From: JAFAGX01 sp035623255
GTDB taxonomy: Bacteria; Acidobacteriota; Terriglobia; Terriglobales; Acidobacteriaceae
NCBI GenBank assembly: GCA_035623255.1
Contig: DASPTU010000093.1
Location: forward strand, 62,001 to 126,000
Direction: 5' to 3'
DNA length: 64,000 nt
The first letter of the stretch is position 1, and every line of letters starts with the position of its first letter. Shown in pieces: positions 40,672-49,651 of the stretch. The position numbers were made by a program, and so were the translations under genes. Under the pieces are notes generated by a model, which did not search any database, was not told the DNA's origin, and saw only the letters and a list, made by a program, of their open reading frames with translations.

Positions 40672-42018
40672 TTACTGCGGCGGTCCCTGCGCCGATAGAT
40701 GTTCCTTTGACTGATCCCCAAGTGTTTTAAGCTGCTCGTCTGAAATCTGGATGATCCCGCTCAGCACCATATGGAGGCCCCCCGCTTCGTAGAATTCTGC
40801 GCCATTGATGGTGGTGGAGTCTTGCGCCAACTCGGGAACTGTATCCTTGAAATTGGTGGCAGTTCGTAAGGCAGCCAGAACCGACTGGGCGATTTCATCA
40901 CGCACTTTTGTTCCCACGCCATCTGAGCGAAGCAGGTTGCCGGCCCAACCGTCGGCGTCGATGTGGGTGACTTCGGCTGCAAGTTGCAAGGTACTGTTTT
41001 GCCCAAGCCCCGGCGTTAATCTGAGGGTAAGAGCGCCGTTGCCCTCGGCGAGCTCGTTGGAGATTTCCTGACCCGCGGCGCCAAAGCATCCCCAGTGCTC
41101 GAGGTGCAACTGAACGAAGACGACGCTGGCAGGCCTGCTGGCGGTGAAGGTTGCCTGACGAACCGATTGCCACTCGCCGCACCGCGGTTGTTTATCCAGT
41201 CTGGAGCGCAGGATTTCCGTAATACTCTGCTGCAGGTCGGAAAGATTAGTTGTTAACTGCAGATCGAAGACGCTCTGGCCGTCTTTGCTGGCAACTCGCG
41301 TTATTGTTCCAGAAACTGTGATGGAGATGGGCTGTTTTTCAACGATGATTGACGCGCTGGTCGGGGCTAGATCAAAGCTGCTGTCCTGGGAAATCCCCAT
41401 CTCCTGGCCGAGGTCAACTTGTTGACCGTGCAAATTCATGAGCGCCTGGTGGAGACTTTTCGCAGAGTTGGAGACCTCTGGAATGCCGAGATTCACATCC
41501 ATAGTCTCTTGCACCAGCCTGCTTGCCAGCTGCGCAACTTCGGAATCTGCCTTTGTGACTTTTTGAGCGATCTCTTTTAACCCGGATTGCTGAGTTTTGG
41601 AAAATGCATCTATGAACTGCTTAGTCTCAGCGCAGGCTTTCTCCAGGGACTGGCTAACAGAATGGCCGGCGGCGGACAACTCTCCCGAGTTAGGCTGCTT
41701 TTGCAATCGCGCGATGAAGGCTTCGACACTTTGAGTGGCATTCTCACTGCTTTTTACCATCGAGTCATATGCATTGACCTGACCGCTGGTAGCCTGCACA
41801 GCCAGGGCTTGATTGAAATCCTTTAGGTCGTCAGTCGCCCTTGCGTCAGTCATGCTGCGGCCCCCGAGGACAATCCAGGGCCGCCGACTGTGTAATGGTC
41901 TGCTGCTAGGTGGCGGTGCGACGGTGCCAGCGTCTTGCGCAACCGCTGGTTCGAAAGCGCACAGCAGGCAGATCAGTATCCGTCCGAACAGACATCTGTT
42001 TCCCATACGCGACTGCAT
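40672..42018 (-). CDS. Secreted hypothetical protein
   Basis: 448 residues from the ATG at 42018; starts at 42006 or 42111 are also possible because no ribosome site stands out. Signal peptide with LICLLCAFEPAVAQ. Residues about 60-220 are a helical, coiled-coil-like region (LKDFNQALAVQ, VSQSLEKACAETKQFIDAF, VTKADSEVAQLASRLV). Residues about 230-420 are a beta-rich domain (SASIIVEKQPISITVSGTI, FVQLHLEHWGCFG) with paired Cys. No family was recognised. Probably periplasmic or surface-exposed. It stands alone, 135 bases from the GH9 gene. Confidence 0.65.
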   Translation of the reverse strand: MQSRMGNRCLFGRILICLLCAFEPAVAQDAGTVAPPPSSRPLHSRRPWIVLGGRSMTDARATDDLKDFNQALAVQATSGQVNAYDSMVKSSENATQSVEAFIARLQKQPNSGELSAAGHSVSQSLEKACAETKQFIDAFSKTQQSGLKEIAQKVTKADSEVAQLASRLVQETMDVNLGIPEVSNSAKSLHQALMNLHGQQVDLGQEMGISQDSSFDLAPTSASIIVEKQPISITVSGTITRVASKDGQSVFDLQLTTNLSDLQQSITEILRSRLDKQPRCGEWQSVRQATFTASRPASVVFVQLHLEHWGCFGAAGQEISNELAEGNGALTLRLTPGLGQNSTLQLAAEVTHIDADGWAGNLLRSDGVGTKVRDEIAQSVLAALRTATNFKDTVPELAQDSTTINGAEFYEAGGLHMVLSGIIQISDEQLKTLGDQSKEHLSAQGPPQ

Positions 42019-42199
42019 GCCGAGGATGTTTATTGGCGAGCTCAGAGTCGGCGAGGCGAAATTGTATCCCGAAAATTTCGCATAGAAAGTCCAAAGGACA
42101 ATTCTTTGCATAGATTTACGAAGATTTACCTCGGAGCAGCAGCGGCGTGGACAGGTTGTCGACGCGCACTCTTCGCGCAGTGTTCGTACACTAACACCG

Positions 42200-42208
42200 T
42201 GCTATAAT
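42200..42208 (+). promoter_or_regulatory. Extended -10 promoter upstream of yebC
   Basis: TGCTATAAT: a perfect TATAAT (42203-42208) with the TG extension that can replace a -35 box. It is about 118 bases before the yebC ATG, leaving a leader of around 110 bases. Confidence 0.5.
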
Positions 42209-42326
42209 TCGGTTTCGCCTGCGGTGCTTTCGAGGCAATCCTGTGATCTCCTCTGGGCGAATCCAGCGCAGCAGGATCGGCGTAATAGATCAGCGCAATC
42301 AGACTTCGTTCAAATGAGGTAAACCC

Positions 42327-43073
42327 ATGTCTGGCCACTCAAAATGGGCCACAATTAAACACAAAAAAGGGGCCCTTGACGCCAAGCGGGGCAAGATTTT
42401 CACCCGTCTTATTAAGGAAATCACCATTGCGGCGAAGGCGGGCGGCGATCCCGACACCAACCCGCGATTGCGTACTGCCATTGTGGCTGCCAAGGCAGAA
42501 AATATGCCGGCAGACAATATCAAACGCGCCATCCAGCGCGGGACGGGCGAGTTGCCTGGCGCAAGTTATGAAGAATTTTCGCTCGAGGGATACGGCCCGG
42601 GGGGAGTAGCTCTGCTGATCGACATCAACACAGATAATCGCAACCGCACGGTCAGCGAAATTCGGCATGTCTTCCAAAAGAATGGTGGAAACATGGCGGA
42701 GGCCGGCGCGGTGAGCTGGATGTTTCACAAGAAGGGCGACATCGTGGTTCCTAAATCAGCGGCCAAAGAAGACGACTTGATGGGAATCGTTCTGGATGCT
42801 GGCGCCGAAGATCTCCGGGATGACGGCGAAAATTGGGAAGTGCTGACGGATCCCCCGGCCTATGAGGCGGTCCTGGAAGCCGTAAAAAAAGCGGGGATCA
42901 CGCCGGCTTCGTCCAGCGTCGCAATGATTCCGCAGAATTACATCAAGCTGGAAGGCGCGTCGGCGAATACGATGATCCGGCTGATGGAAGCTCTCGAAGA
43001 GCACGATGATGTGCAAAACGTCCACTCCAACTTCGACATTGATCAGAAGCTGCTTGAGGAAGTAGCAGGATAA
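42327..43073 (+). CDS. yebC: YebC/PmpR (TACO1) family regulator
   Basis: 248 residues, the usual length. MSGHSKWATIKHKKGALDAKRGKIF is the family start, followed by GGDPDTNPRLRTAIVAAKAENMPADNIKRAI, EGYGPGGVALLIDINTDNRNRT and FQKNGGNMAEAGAVSWMF. The three-domain family was described as DNA-binding transcription regulators, and later members were linked to relief of ribosome stalling. It is monocistronic: own extended -10 promoter and a strong terminator right after the stop. Confidence 0.93.
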   Translation: MSGHSKWATIKHKKGALDAKRGKIFTRLIKEITIAAKAGGDPDTNPRLRTAIVAAKAENMPADNIKRAIQRGTGELPGASYEEFSLEGYGPGGVALLIDINTDNRNRTVSEIRHVFQKNGGNMAEAGAVSWMFHKKGDIVVPKSAAKEDDLMGIVLDAGAEDLRDDGENWEVLTDPPAYEAVLEAVKKAGITPASSSVAMIPQNYIKLEGASANTMIRLMEALEEHDDVQNVHSNFDIDQKLLEEVAG

Positions 43074-43091
43074 TATTTTGCTGTCGTCCAA

Positions 43092-43122
43092 AGCCGCCCG
43101 TCGCGGGCGGCTTTTATTTTTT
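43092..43122 (+). terminator. Intrinsic terminator of yebC
   Basis: Perfect 9-bp stem AGCCGCCCG / CGGGCGGCT with a TCG loop, followed by TTTATTTTTT. It begins 18 bases after the yebC stop. This is the clearest rho-independent terminator in the window. Confidence 0.9.
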
Positions 43123-43305
43123 GGGATTGCCAGTTGACTCGGCTTTCCATCCTGAGTCACGCAGCCAGAAACTTTTCAACAGTTTCGTGGAAATCGCGTG
43201 GAAAAATGTTGCCGCACGGTCGCAATCCCCTGAAGGGCAATTGCTTTTACATCTTGCACTGGCCCTGTTGCTGGTAGCTTAGGCTAAAGCGGCGAACTTA
43301 AGACA

Positions 43306-44046
43306 ATGAAGATGCGGCTAGACAAACTACTCGTGGAGCGCGGATTGGCGGTATCACGCGAACGGGCGCAAGCCCTGATCCTGGCAGGCAAGGTTCTAGT
43401 CGCGGACCAAAAGACAGAGAAGGCTGGAGCTTCTGTCGAAGCCGACGCCAAGATTCGTATTCTCGGTGACGATCTTAGGTATGTCAGCCGTGGCGGGGTC
43501 AAGCTCGAAAAAGCCCTGGCACACTGGAGCATCGACGTAACCGAGAAGATCTGTCTTGATGTCGGAGCTTCGACTGGCGGCTTTACCGATTGCCTTTTAC
43601 AGCATGGAGCATCCCGAGTGATCGCGGTCGATACTGGTCGCGGACAGATTGATGCCGGTCTTCGACAAGATCCACGCGTCAGACTTCTGGAGAAAACCAA
43701 TGCTCGCTACCTGACTCGGGAACAAATCGGTGAAGTTGTCGACCTTATCGCCATCGACGTCTCATTTATTTCTGCGACACTGATACTGCCTGCCGTGATC
43801 TCGGCCGCATTCGGCGACGAACGAAACGGCCGGAAAATCGTGGTGCTGGTGAAACCGCAGTTCGAAGCCGGACGTGAGCACATCGGGAAGGGTGGAATCG
43901 TGCGTGATGAGGCAGCGCAGCTTGCGGCCGTCGCCAAAGTTCGCCAAGCCCTCGTGGCGGAAGGCTGTGCCAGCACCGACGTCATTGAATCGCCAATCCT
44001 GGGCGCCGAGGGCAACCGCGAGTTCCTTCTGTATGGGGTGCTCTAG
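43306..44046 (+). CDS. tlyA: TlyA family rRNA 2'-O-methyltransferase
   Basis: 246 residues. An S4 RNA-binding domain (residues 3-62: RLDKLLVERGLAVSRERAQALILAGKV) is followed by an FtsJ-like methyltransferase: LDVGASTGGFTDCLLQHGA (motif I), VDTGRGQ, IAIDVSFIS and VLVKPQFEAGREHIGKGG with the K-D-K-type catalytic set. TlyA methylates 16S and/or 23S rRNA cytidines and affects capreomycin sensitivity; it was once annotated as haemolysin. nadK follows by 64 bases, a common pairing. Confidence 0.9.
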   Translation: MKMRLDKLLVERGLAVSRERAQALILAGKVLVADQKTEKAGASVEADAKIRILGDDLRYVSRGGVKLEKALAHWSIDVTEKICLDVGASTGGFTDCLLQHGASRVIAVDTGRGQIDAGLRQDPRVRLLEKTNARYLTREQIGEVVDLIAIDVSFISATLILPAVISAAFGDERNGRKIVVLVKPQFEAGREHIGKGGIVRDEAAQLAAVAKVRQALVAEGCASTDVIESPILGAEGNREFLLYGVL

Positions 44047-44110
44047 ATTTGTTGTGCCCTGGGTTCTCTGTTTCATGCTTTCGTGAGAATTTCTGTACAA
44101 TTCACCTTTC

Positions 44111-44989
44111 ATGGTCAGCCGGGACGCCCTTTCACGCAGGTCAGTCGCGATCGTCTCAAAACCGGGGAAAACGGAAGTCGCCAGGATACTGCCCGCGCTG
44201 CTCGACTGGTTCCATAAGCACCAGTACCAGGTTGTGGTGGATCGGGAGACTTCAACTCATGCTCCGGGGATCGAGGTGGTTGATCGCGAGCAGCTTGGCT
44301 CCCTGCCCCTGGGTTTCGTCGTTGTGCTGGGTGGTGATGGCACACTCCTGGCCGCGGCTCGATGTGTGGCAAAGCGGGGAATCCCTGTGGTAGGTGTGAA
44401 TCTCGGCTCACTCGGGTTTCTTACTGAGATACCGCTGGACGAACTTTACCCGACCCTCGAGGGCATCGACGCCGGCCATTACAACGCGGAGGCCCGATCG
44501 ATGGTGCACTGTGAAGTGATGCGTGAAGGCTCGTGCCTTGCCAGCTACGACGCCCTGAACGACGTCGTCGTCGGCAAAGCCACCATTTCGCGGCTTAATC
44601 ATTGCAGGGTCTATATCGACGGCGAATTTGTTTCGGATTACAAAACCGACAGCCTGATCGTTTCCACGCCGACCGGTTCCACCGCTTATTCGTTGGCGGC
44701 TGGCGGCCCGATTGTGATGCCAACGGTGGCGGCATTGATTGTGACTCCCGTCGCGGCACATTCCCTTACTCACAGACCACTGGTGGTACCGAGTACGTCG
44801 AGAATCGAGATTGGCGTCAGCACCGGGGCTGAGCAAGGCTACGTCAGCGTGGATGGTCAGATTGGCATGCCCATGCATGACGGTGACCGCATTCTGTGCA
44901 GCATCTCTGAACATCAAGTGAAGTTGTTGCGCATCCGGGGAACGTTTTTCGATGTTTTGCGGGCCAAGCTGAAGTGGGGTCAAACATAA
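44111..44989 (+). CDS. nadK: NAD kinase
   Basis: 292 residues. GGDGTLLAAAR carries the catalytic Asp; VNLGSLGFLTEI, NDVVVGKATISRL and DSLIVSTPTGSTAYSLAAGGPIVMP complete the family set. It phosphorylates NAD to NADP in the cytoplasm. The ATG has no clear ribosome site; a TACAAT box at 44096-44101 just upstream would give a nearly leaderless mRNA. The next gene starts 2 bases after its stop. Confidence 0.94.
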   Translation: MVSRDALSRRSVAIVSKPGKTEVARILPALLDWFHKHQYQVVVDRETSTHAPGIEVVDREQLGSLPLGFVVVLGGDGTLLAAARCVAKRGIPVVGVNLGSLGFLTEIPLDELYPTLEGIDAGHYNAEARSMVHCEVMREGSCLASYDALNDVVVGKATISRLNHCRVYIDGEFVSDYKTDSLIVSTPTGSTAYSLAAGGPIVMPTVAALIVTPVAAHSLTHRPLVVPSTSRIEIGVSTGAEQGYVSVDGQIGMPMHDGDRILCSISEHQVKLLRIRGTFFDVLRAKLKWGQT

Positions 44990-44991
44990 GA

Positions 44992-46680
44992 ATGAAACTC
45001 GCGATTCTTCTTCTAAGCATTGCTCTTCCGATGTCAGCGCAGAACAAGCCCGCGGCTGATCTAGTCATCATCAATGCCAACGTGTGGACCGGAGATGATG
45101 CGCGGGCGAAGGCTGAAGCGGTTGCCGTCATTGGGGACCGTATCGTCGCGGTTGGTTTTAATGGTGACATCCTGCAATGGCGCGGCTCGCAGACGAAGAC
45201 GATCGATGCCGCGGGCAAGCTGCTAATTCCTGGATTCAACGATGCTCACGTACATTTCATTGACGGTGGCCGGCAGCTCGACAGCGTCCAGTTGAATGAC
45301 GCAACCAGCACAGAAGAATTTGTCCGCCGGATAGCTGAGCAGGTGAAGAGATCGCCGAAAAGTGAATGGATTCAAGGTGGCGACTGGGACGAAACCAAAT
45401 GGAGCCCGCCGAGCCTGCCCACGAAAGAAATGATCGATCCGGTCACACCGGACAATCCCGTTTTGCTCAGCCGGTATGACGGCCACTCGGTGCTGGCGAA
45501 CTCGATTACGCTCACGCTTGCGGGAATCACGGCCCAAACGCCCGATCCGCCGGGCGGGACAATCGTCCGCGATACGCAGGGCAATCCAACCGGCGTTTTG
45601 AAAGACGCCGCGATGGATTTGGCGTATAAAGTTGTCCCCCCTCTCTCGCATGAGCAACTCATGCGGGCGGCACAGCGTGCGCTCGAGCACGCCGCGTCTC
45701 TTGGCGTCACCAGCGTGCAGACGATGAACCCCGAGTATTCCGATATCGCCGTTTTTGCGGAGCTGCTACAGAACGGTGAGCTCACGACCCGAATCTATGC
45801 CGCTCCGCTGATCACGGGTGTCGACGATCAGGCGAAGATCGGAATTCGGCATGCCTTCGGCGGGCCTTATTTGCGAATTGGAGCAGTGAAGGCTTTTGCC
45901 GACGGATCGCTTGGCTCACGGACTGCTTATTTCTTTGAGCCATTCTCTGATGAGCCCGGCAACCATGGCCTGCTCTCTGATGAAATGCAGCCGATTTCTC
46001 TGATGCGCGATCGGATGATGAAAGCCGATGCGGCCGGCATACAGATTTGCACGCACGCTATCGGGGACCAGGCGATTTCCATGATTCTTGACCTCTACAC
46101 CGATGTGGTGAAAGCCCATCGCGGGGCCGAGCGCCGTTTCCGGATTGAGCATGCGCAGCACATGGCGGAGAAAGACTTCGCGCGCTTCGCTCAATTGGAC
46201 GTGATTGCCTCGATGCAACCGTATCATGCGATTGATGATGGCCGATGGGCGGAAGCTCGCATCGGCCATGACCGCGCCAGCCGCACATACGCATTCCGAA
46301 CCTTTCTGAACCATGGCGTGCATCTAGCCTTCGGCACCGACTGGGACGTTGCCCCGCTGAACCCGATGCTGGGACTTTATGCGGCGGTAACCCGGGCGAC
46401 TCTAGACGGCAAAAAGCCTAATGGCTGGTTCCCCGAGCAGAAACTCACGGTTGCCGAAGCGGTCCACGCTTACACGATGGGGTCGGCGTACGCAGAATTC
46501 CAGGAAAAGGAGAAAGGTTCGATCACACCAGGTAAACTCGCCGACATGGTTCTGCTGAGCGACGACATCTTTTCCATTGATCCTGTCAAGATTCGTGAGG
46601 TCAAAGTTGTGAAGACCATCGTCGGGGGCAAAGTGATCTGGGATCCGAGCCGCAAGGTGCCCTATTCGACTGCGTATTAG
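44992..46680 (+). CDS. Exported amidohydrolase (YtcJ-like metal-dependent hydrolase)
   Basis: 562 residues. A short signal peptide (MKLAILLLSIALPMSAQ) implies export, unusual among cytosolic relatives but common in this phylum. Metal-binding motifs: NDAHVHF, AFADGSLGSRTAYF, ICTHAIGDQA, RIEHAQHM and FGTDWDVAPLNPM; a C-terminal beta domain has GKLADMVLLSDD. Members hydrolyse amides or related bonds; the true substrate of the YtcJ group is poorly known. It starts 2 bases after nadK, so both are likely cotranscribed. Confidence 0.87.
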   Translation: MKLAILLLSIALPMSAQNKPAADLVIINANVWTGDDARAKAEAVAVIGDRIVAVGFNGDILQWRGSQTKTIDAAGKLLIPGFNDAHVHFIDGGRQLDSVQLNDATSTEEFVRRIAEQVKRSPKSEWIQGGDWDETKWSPPSLPTKEMIDPVTPDNPVLLSRYDGHSVLANSITLTLAGITAQTPDPPGGTIVRDTQGNPTGVLKDAAMDLAYKVVPPLSHEQLMRAAQRALEHAASLGVTSVQTMNPEYSDIAVFAELLQNGELTTRIYAAPLITGVDDQAKIGIRHAFGGPYLRIGAVKAFADGSLGSRTAYFFEPFSDEPGNHGLLSDEMQPISLMRDRMMKADAAGIQICTHAIGDQAISMILDLYTDVVKAHRGAERRFRIEHAQHMAEKDFARFAQLDVIASMQPYHAIDDGRWAEARIGHDRASRTYAFRTFLNHGVHLAFGTDWDVAPLNPMLGLYAAVTRATLDGKKPNGWFPEQKLTVAEAVHAYTMGSAYAEFQEKEKGSITPGKLADMVLLSDDIFSIDPVKIREVKVVKTIVGGKVIWDPSRKVPYSTAY

Positions 46681-46696
46681 ACCGAGACGGCTGCAG

Positions 46697-46717
46697 ATCC
46701 TTCGCTTCTCGAAGGAT
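46697..46717. repeat. Short hairpin, dispersed-repeat type
   Basis: ATCCTTCG-cttct-CGAAGGAT, a perfect 8-bp stem in the 104-base gap between the amidohydrolase and mazG genes, extending to GCAGATCC and GGATGACA. The core resembles the short TCCTTCGC...GGATGAC repeats frequent in acidobacterial and other environmental genomes (recalled, not searched). No T run follows. Confidence 0.4.
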
Positions 46718-46784
46718 GACAACGATGCTGTAGGGGCCGCAGCCTAATTGCCCCAACATGCTCGCCTCATTTACAGTTTCAGCC

Positions 46785-47690
46785 ATGCCCACCAGCGGGG
46801 AACGTTTTGAGCGCGCAGTTTCTATCATGGCTCGACTGCGCGCGCCCGGCGGTTGTCCCTGGGACCGCGAACAGACCTTCGACTCGATTAAGCCTTACAC
46901 GCTCGAGGAAGCCTACGAAGTCGTTGAGGCGATCGATAATCGCGACTGGCACGAACTGACCGGTGAACTCGGCGATCTTCTGCTGCAAGTCCTCTTCTAT
47001 GCCCAGATGGCCAACGAGCAAGGTTCCTTTTCCATTAATGACGTCCTCGATCGCCTCTCCAATAAGCTTGTCGACCGCCATCCTCACGTTTTTGGAAACG
47101 TTAAGGCGGAAACCTCCTCCGAGGTGCTGCGCAACTGGGAGGCTCTAAAAGCGGAGGAAAAGAAAAAGCGCCTCGAGGCTGGTGGTGGCAAAGCGGCAAG
47201 GGATGAAGACCAGCCGCAATCGGTCCTGGCGGGAGTTTCCGGAGCCATGCCGGCCCTGCTTGAAGCCCACAAACTCAGTTCGCGTGCGGCTCACGTAGGT
47301 TTTGATTGGCCAAATATTGGCGGTCTGTTCGAAAAGCTTGAGGAAGAATCCAAGGAACTCCAGGAGCAGCTCAAGCACTTCCCTCCACCCGGTCCGCAGC
47401 CTTGGGGGCGAGGCGTTGCCGGAGCAGGACGTCCGCAGGTCAGCCAGGATCTTCGGGATCGTCTTGAAGGCGAACTCGGTGATCTGTTCTTTGTCCTGGT
47501 AAATATCGCGCGTTATCTGTCGCTCGATCCGGAATCAGCGCTGAAAAAAACCAACCGAAAGTTCAAGCGGCGTTTTCAATGGATGGAAGAGCAGCTCCGT
47601 GCGTCAGGCCGAACACCGAAGGATACATCTATGGAAGAATTAGAGTCCTTATGGCAGCAAGCCAAGCAGCAGGAGCCGGTCCCACGGTGA
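46785..47690 (+). CDS. mazG: MazG nucleoside triphosphate pyrophosphohydrolase
   Basis: 301 residues from the ATG at 46785 (MPTSGERFERAVSIMARLR); an ATG at 46758 is also in frame and neither has a strong site. Two MazG domains: the first with CPWDREQTFDSIKPYTLEEAYEVVEAI and ELGDLLLQVLFYAQM, the second with KLEEESKELQEQL and ELGDLFFVLVNIARYL. A Pro/Gly-rich stretch of about 25 residues (PPPGPQPWGRGVAGAG) is inserted in the second domain. MazG removes non-canonical or excess NTPs and tunes ppGpp responses. Confidence 0.9.
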   Translation: MPTSGERFERAVSIMARLRAPGGCPWDREQTFDSIKPYTLEEAYEVVEAIDNRDWHELTGELGDLLLQVLFYAQMANEQGSFSINDVLDRLSNKLVDRHPHVFGNVKAETSSEVLRNWEALKAEEKKKRLEAGGGKAARDEDQPQSVLAGVSGAMPALLEAHKLSSRAAHVGFDWPNIGGLFEKLEEESKELQEQLKHFPPPGPQPWGRGVAGAGRPQVSQDLRDRLEGELGDLFFVLVNIARYLSLDPESALKKTNRKFKRRFQWMEEQLRASGRTPKDTSMEELESLWQQAKQQEPVPR

Positions 47691-48451
47691 CCGCGGAATC
47701 AATTGTCATTCGCAAATGCGACAGTCTCGACGAAAAGCGCGCGTGTGTAGCGCTGCAAAAGGAAGTCTGGAATTTTACCGACATTGAGCTGGTTCCGTTG
47801 CGTATCTTCGTTGTCGCGGAAAAGATTGGTGGTCAGGTAATCGGTGCGTTTGCCAAAGACGAGCTGGTTGGTTTTGCCATGGCGATCCCGGCGGTCCGCA
47901 ATCGGCATTCGTTCCTGTATTCGCACATGTTGGCGGTTCGCAAGCAATACAGAAACGCCGGGTTGGGACGTCGGCTGAAGCTGTTCCAACGCGACGATGC
48001 AATCGCTCGCGGATTCGAATTGATGGAATGGACCTTCGACCCGCTGGAAATCAAGAACGCCTATCTCAACATCGAGAAACTGGGAGCAATCGCTCGTCGC
48101 TACAACATCAATCAGTACGGAATCACTTCGTCTCCGTTGCAGGGCGGTTTGCCTTCAGATCGGCTGGTAGCGGAGTGGTGGTTGAAATCGAGACGCGTAG
48201 AAAACATCCTTCGGCAGGATAAAAACCCGGGTTTTGAAACGGTAAAGACGATTGCGGTTCCCGCGGAGATTTACGAGTGGAAAGCGCATCTCGAGACTCG
48301 CAGCCGCGCCCAGGCGGTACAGGATCGAAATCGGGAGGAGTTGTTAATGGGATTTTCCACTGGCCTCGCTGTGCTTGGCTACGACTGCGATGAGCAAGGA
48401 AATGGCGAGTTCCTGCTGGGCCGATGGGATGAAAAGTGGAATTACTCTTAG
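47687..48451 (+). CDS. GNAT family acyltransferase (COG3375-like)
   Basis: 254 residues from a GTG that overlaps the mazG stop (GTGA) with GGAG upstream; an ATG at 47651 is the alternative. The GNAT core has IVIRKCDSLDEKRACVALQKEVWNF, LVGFAMAIPAV, and an acyl-CoA-binding loop in LAVRKQYRNAGLGRRLKLFQRD. The long C-terminal half is typical of the COG3375 group. In Geobacillus kaustophilus a related GNAT succinylates D-amino acids beside an N-succinylamino acid racemase. The next gene here encodes just such a racemase-type enzyme, so the same role is inferred. Confidence 0.8.
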   Translation: MTAESIVIRKCDSLDEKRACVALQKEVWNFTDIELVPLRIFVVAEKIGGQVIGAFAKDELVGFAMAIPAVRNRHSFLYSHMLAVRKQYRNAGLGRRLKLFQRDDAIARGFELMEWTFDPLEIKNAYLNIEKLGAIARRYNINQYGITSSPLQGGLPSDRLVAEWWLKSRRVENILRQDKNPGFETVKTIAVPAEIYEWKAHLETRSRAQAVQDRNREELLMGFSTGLAVLGYDCDEQGNGEFLLGRWDEKWNYS

Positions 48452-48487
48452 CGGCCATGGCTTTCGTTTCTATACTTATTTTCTTCT

Positions 48488-49615
48488 ATGAAAATCCACA
48501 CAATTCAGCTTTATGAGATCCAGATGCCGCTGGTTCATTTTTTTGAGACCAGCTTTGGACGCACCTATGATCGCCGCATTCTACTGGTAAAAGTTGATTG
48601 CGACGGAATCACCGGGTGGGGGGAGTGTGTTGCCGGAGAAAATCCTTACTACAGTTCGGAATGGATTGATTCCGCCTGGATTACGATGACGCATTTTCTG
48701 GGCCCGGCCCTGGTAGACCGCACGTTAGCGAGCGCGGGGGAGAGCGCGCACCTGATGGGTCAGGTTCGCGGCCATCGAATGGCAAAAGCTGCCATTGAAA
48801 ATGCTCTCTGGGATGCCGAAGCCAAGCAGAAGCAGGTGCCCTTGTGGAGACTCCTTGGCGGCAAGCAGCGCGAGATTGCCTGCGGGGTGTCGATCGGCAT
48901 TCAGGACTCAATTGAGCAACTGCTGGAGAAGATTGAGACCGAGCTTGCCGCCGGTTATCGCCGGATCAAAGTGAAGGTGAAACCGGGATGGGACAACAGC
49001 GTGCTGGAGCGCATTCGATCACGCTGGCCGGACATCGTTCTGAGTTGCGACGCCAACTCCGCCTACACGTTGGACCAAGTCGAGCACCTTCGCAAATTCG
49101 ATCAATTTAATCTACTCATGATCGAGCAGCCGCTGTGGAATGACGACATTTACAATCATGGCCGCCTGCAGCGAGAGCTGCGAACCGCGATTTGCCTGGA
49201 TGAGTCGATTCGTCACGCCCGCGACGCCGCGCAGGCAGTAGAGATCGGCGCTTGTCGCATCATCAACATCAAAGTCGGCAGAATGGGGGGCTTCACCGAG
49301 GCGCGCAAAGTGCATGATGTGTGCGCAAGTCACAAAGTGCCGGTCTGGTGTGGAGGCATGCTGGAGTCAGGCGTGGGTCGAGCGCACAACATCGCGCTGT
49401 CTACGCTCGAAAACTTTCGCCTGCCCGGAGACGTTTCTGCCTCGAAGCGCTATTGGAAGGAAGACATCATCGAACCCGAAGTCGAAGTCAGCAAGCAGGG
49501 CACGATTGTGGTGCGCGACGAGCCCGGCACCGGCTATCGGGTGCGCGAAGATCTGATCGAGCGACTGGCGGTCCGCAAGGAAATGGTTCGGCCCCGCCGC
49601 GCAAACACCACGTGA
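48488..49615 (+). CDS. Enolase-superfamily o-succinylbenzoate synthase / N-succinylamino acid racemase
   Basis: 375 residues. Catalytic KxK at Lys161 and Lys163 (RIKVKVKPG), metal ligands Asp188 (SCDANSAYT), Glu213 (MIEQPL) and Asp238 (CLDESI), and second catalytic Lys262 (NIKVGRMGG) are all in the MenC/NSAR arrangement. MenC makes o-succinylbenzoate for menaquinone; the same fold racemises N-succinylamino acids. No other men gene is near and a GNAT acyltransferase gene precedes it by 36 bases, so the racemase role is preferred. Bifunctionality is known in the family. Confidence 0.82.
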   Translation: MKIHTIQLYEIQMPLVHFFETSFGRTYDRRILLVKVDCDGITGWGECVAGENPYYSSEWIDSAWITMTHFLGPALVDRTLASAGESAHLMGQVRGHRMAKAAIENALWDAEAKQKQVPLWRLLGGKQREIACGVSIGIQDSIEQLLEKIETELAAGYRRIKVKVKPGWDNSVLERIRSRWPDIVLSCDANSAYTLDQVEHLRKFDQFNLLMIEQPLWNDDIYNHGRLQRELRTAICLDESIRHARDAAQAVEIGACRIINIKVGRMGGFTEARKVHDVCASHKVPVWCGGMLESGVGRAHNIALSTLENFRLPGDVSASKRYWKEDIIEPEVEVSKQGTIVVRDEPGTGYRVREDLIERLAVRKEMVRPRRANTT

Positions 49616-49651
49616 CAAAAGCCGATCGCCGTTCTGGTAACATTGCGACCC

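Noticed and set aside
43092..43122. The yebC hairpin as a regulatory RNA
   Set aside because: Short perfect GC stem, three-base loop and T run make it an ordinary intrinsic terminator.
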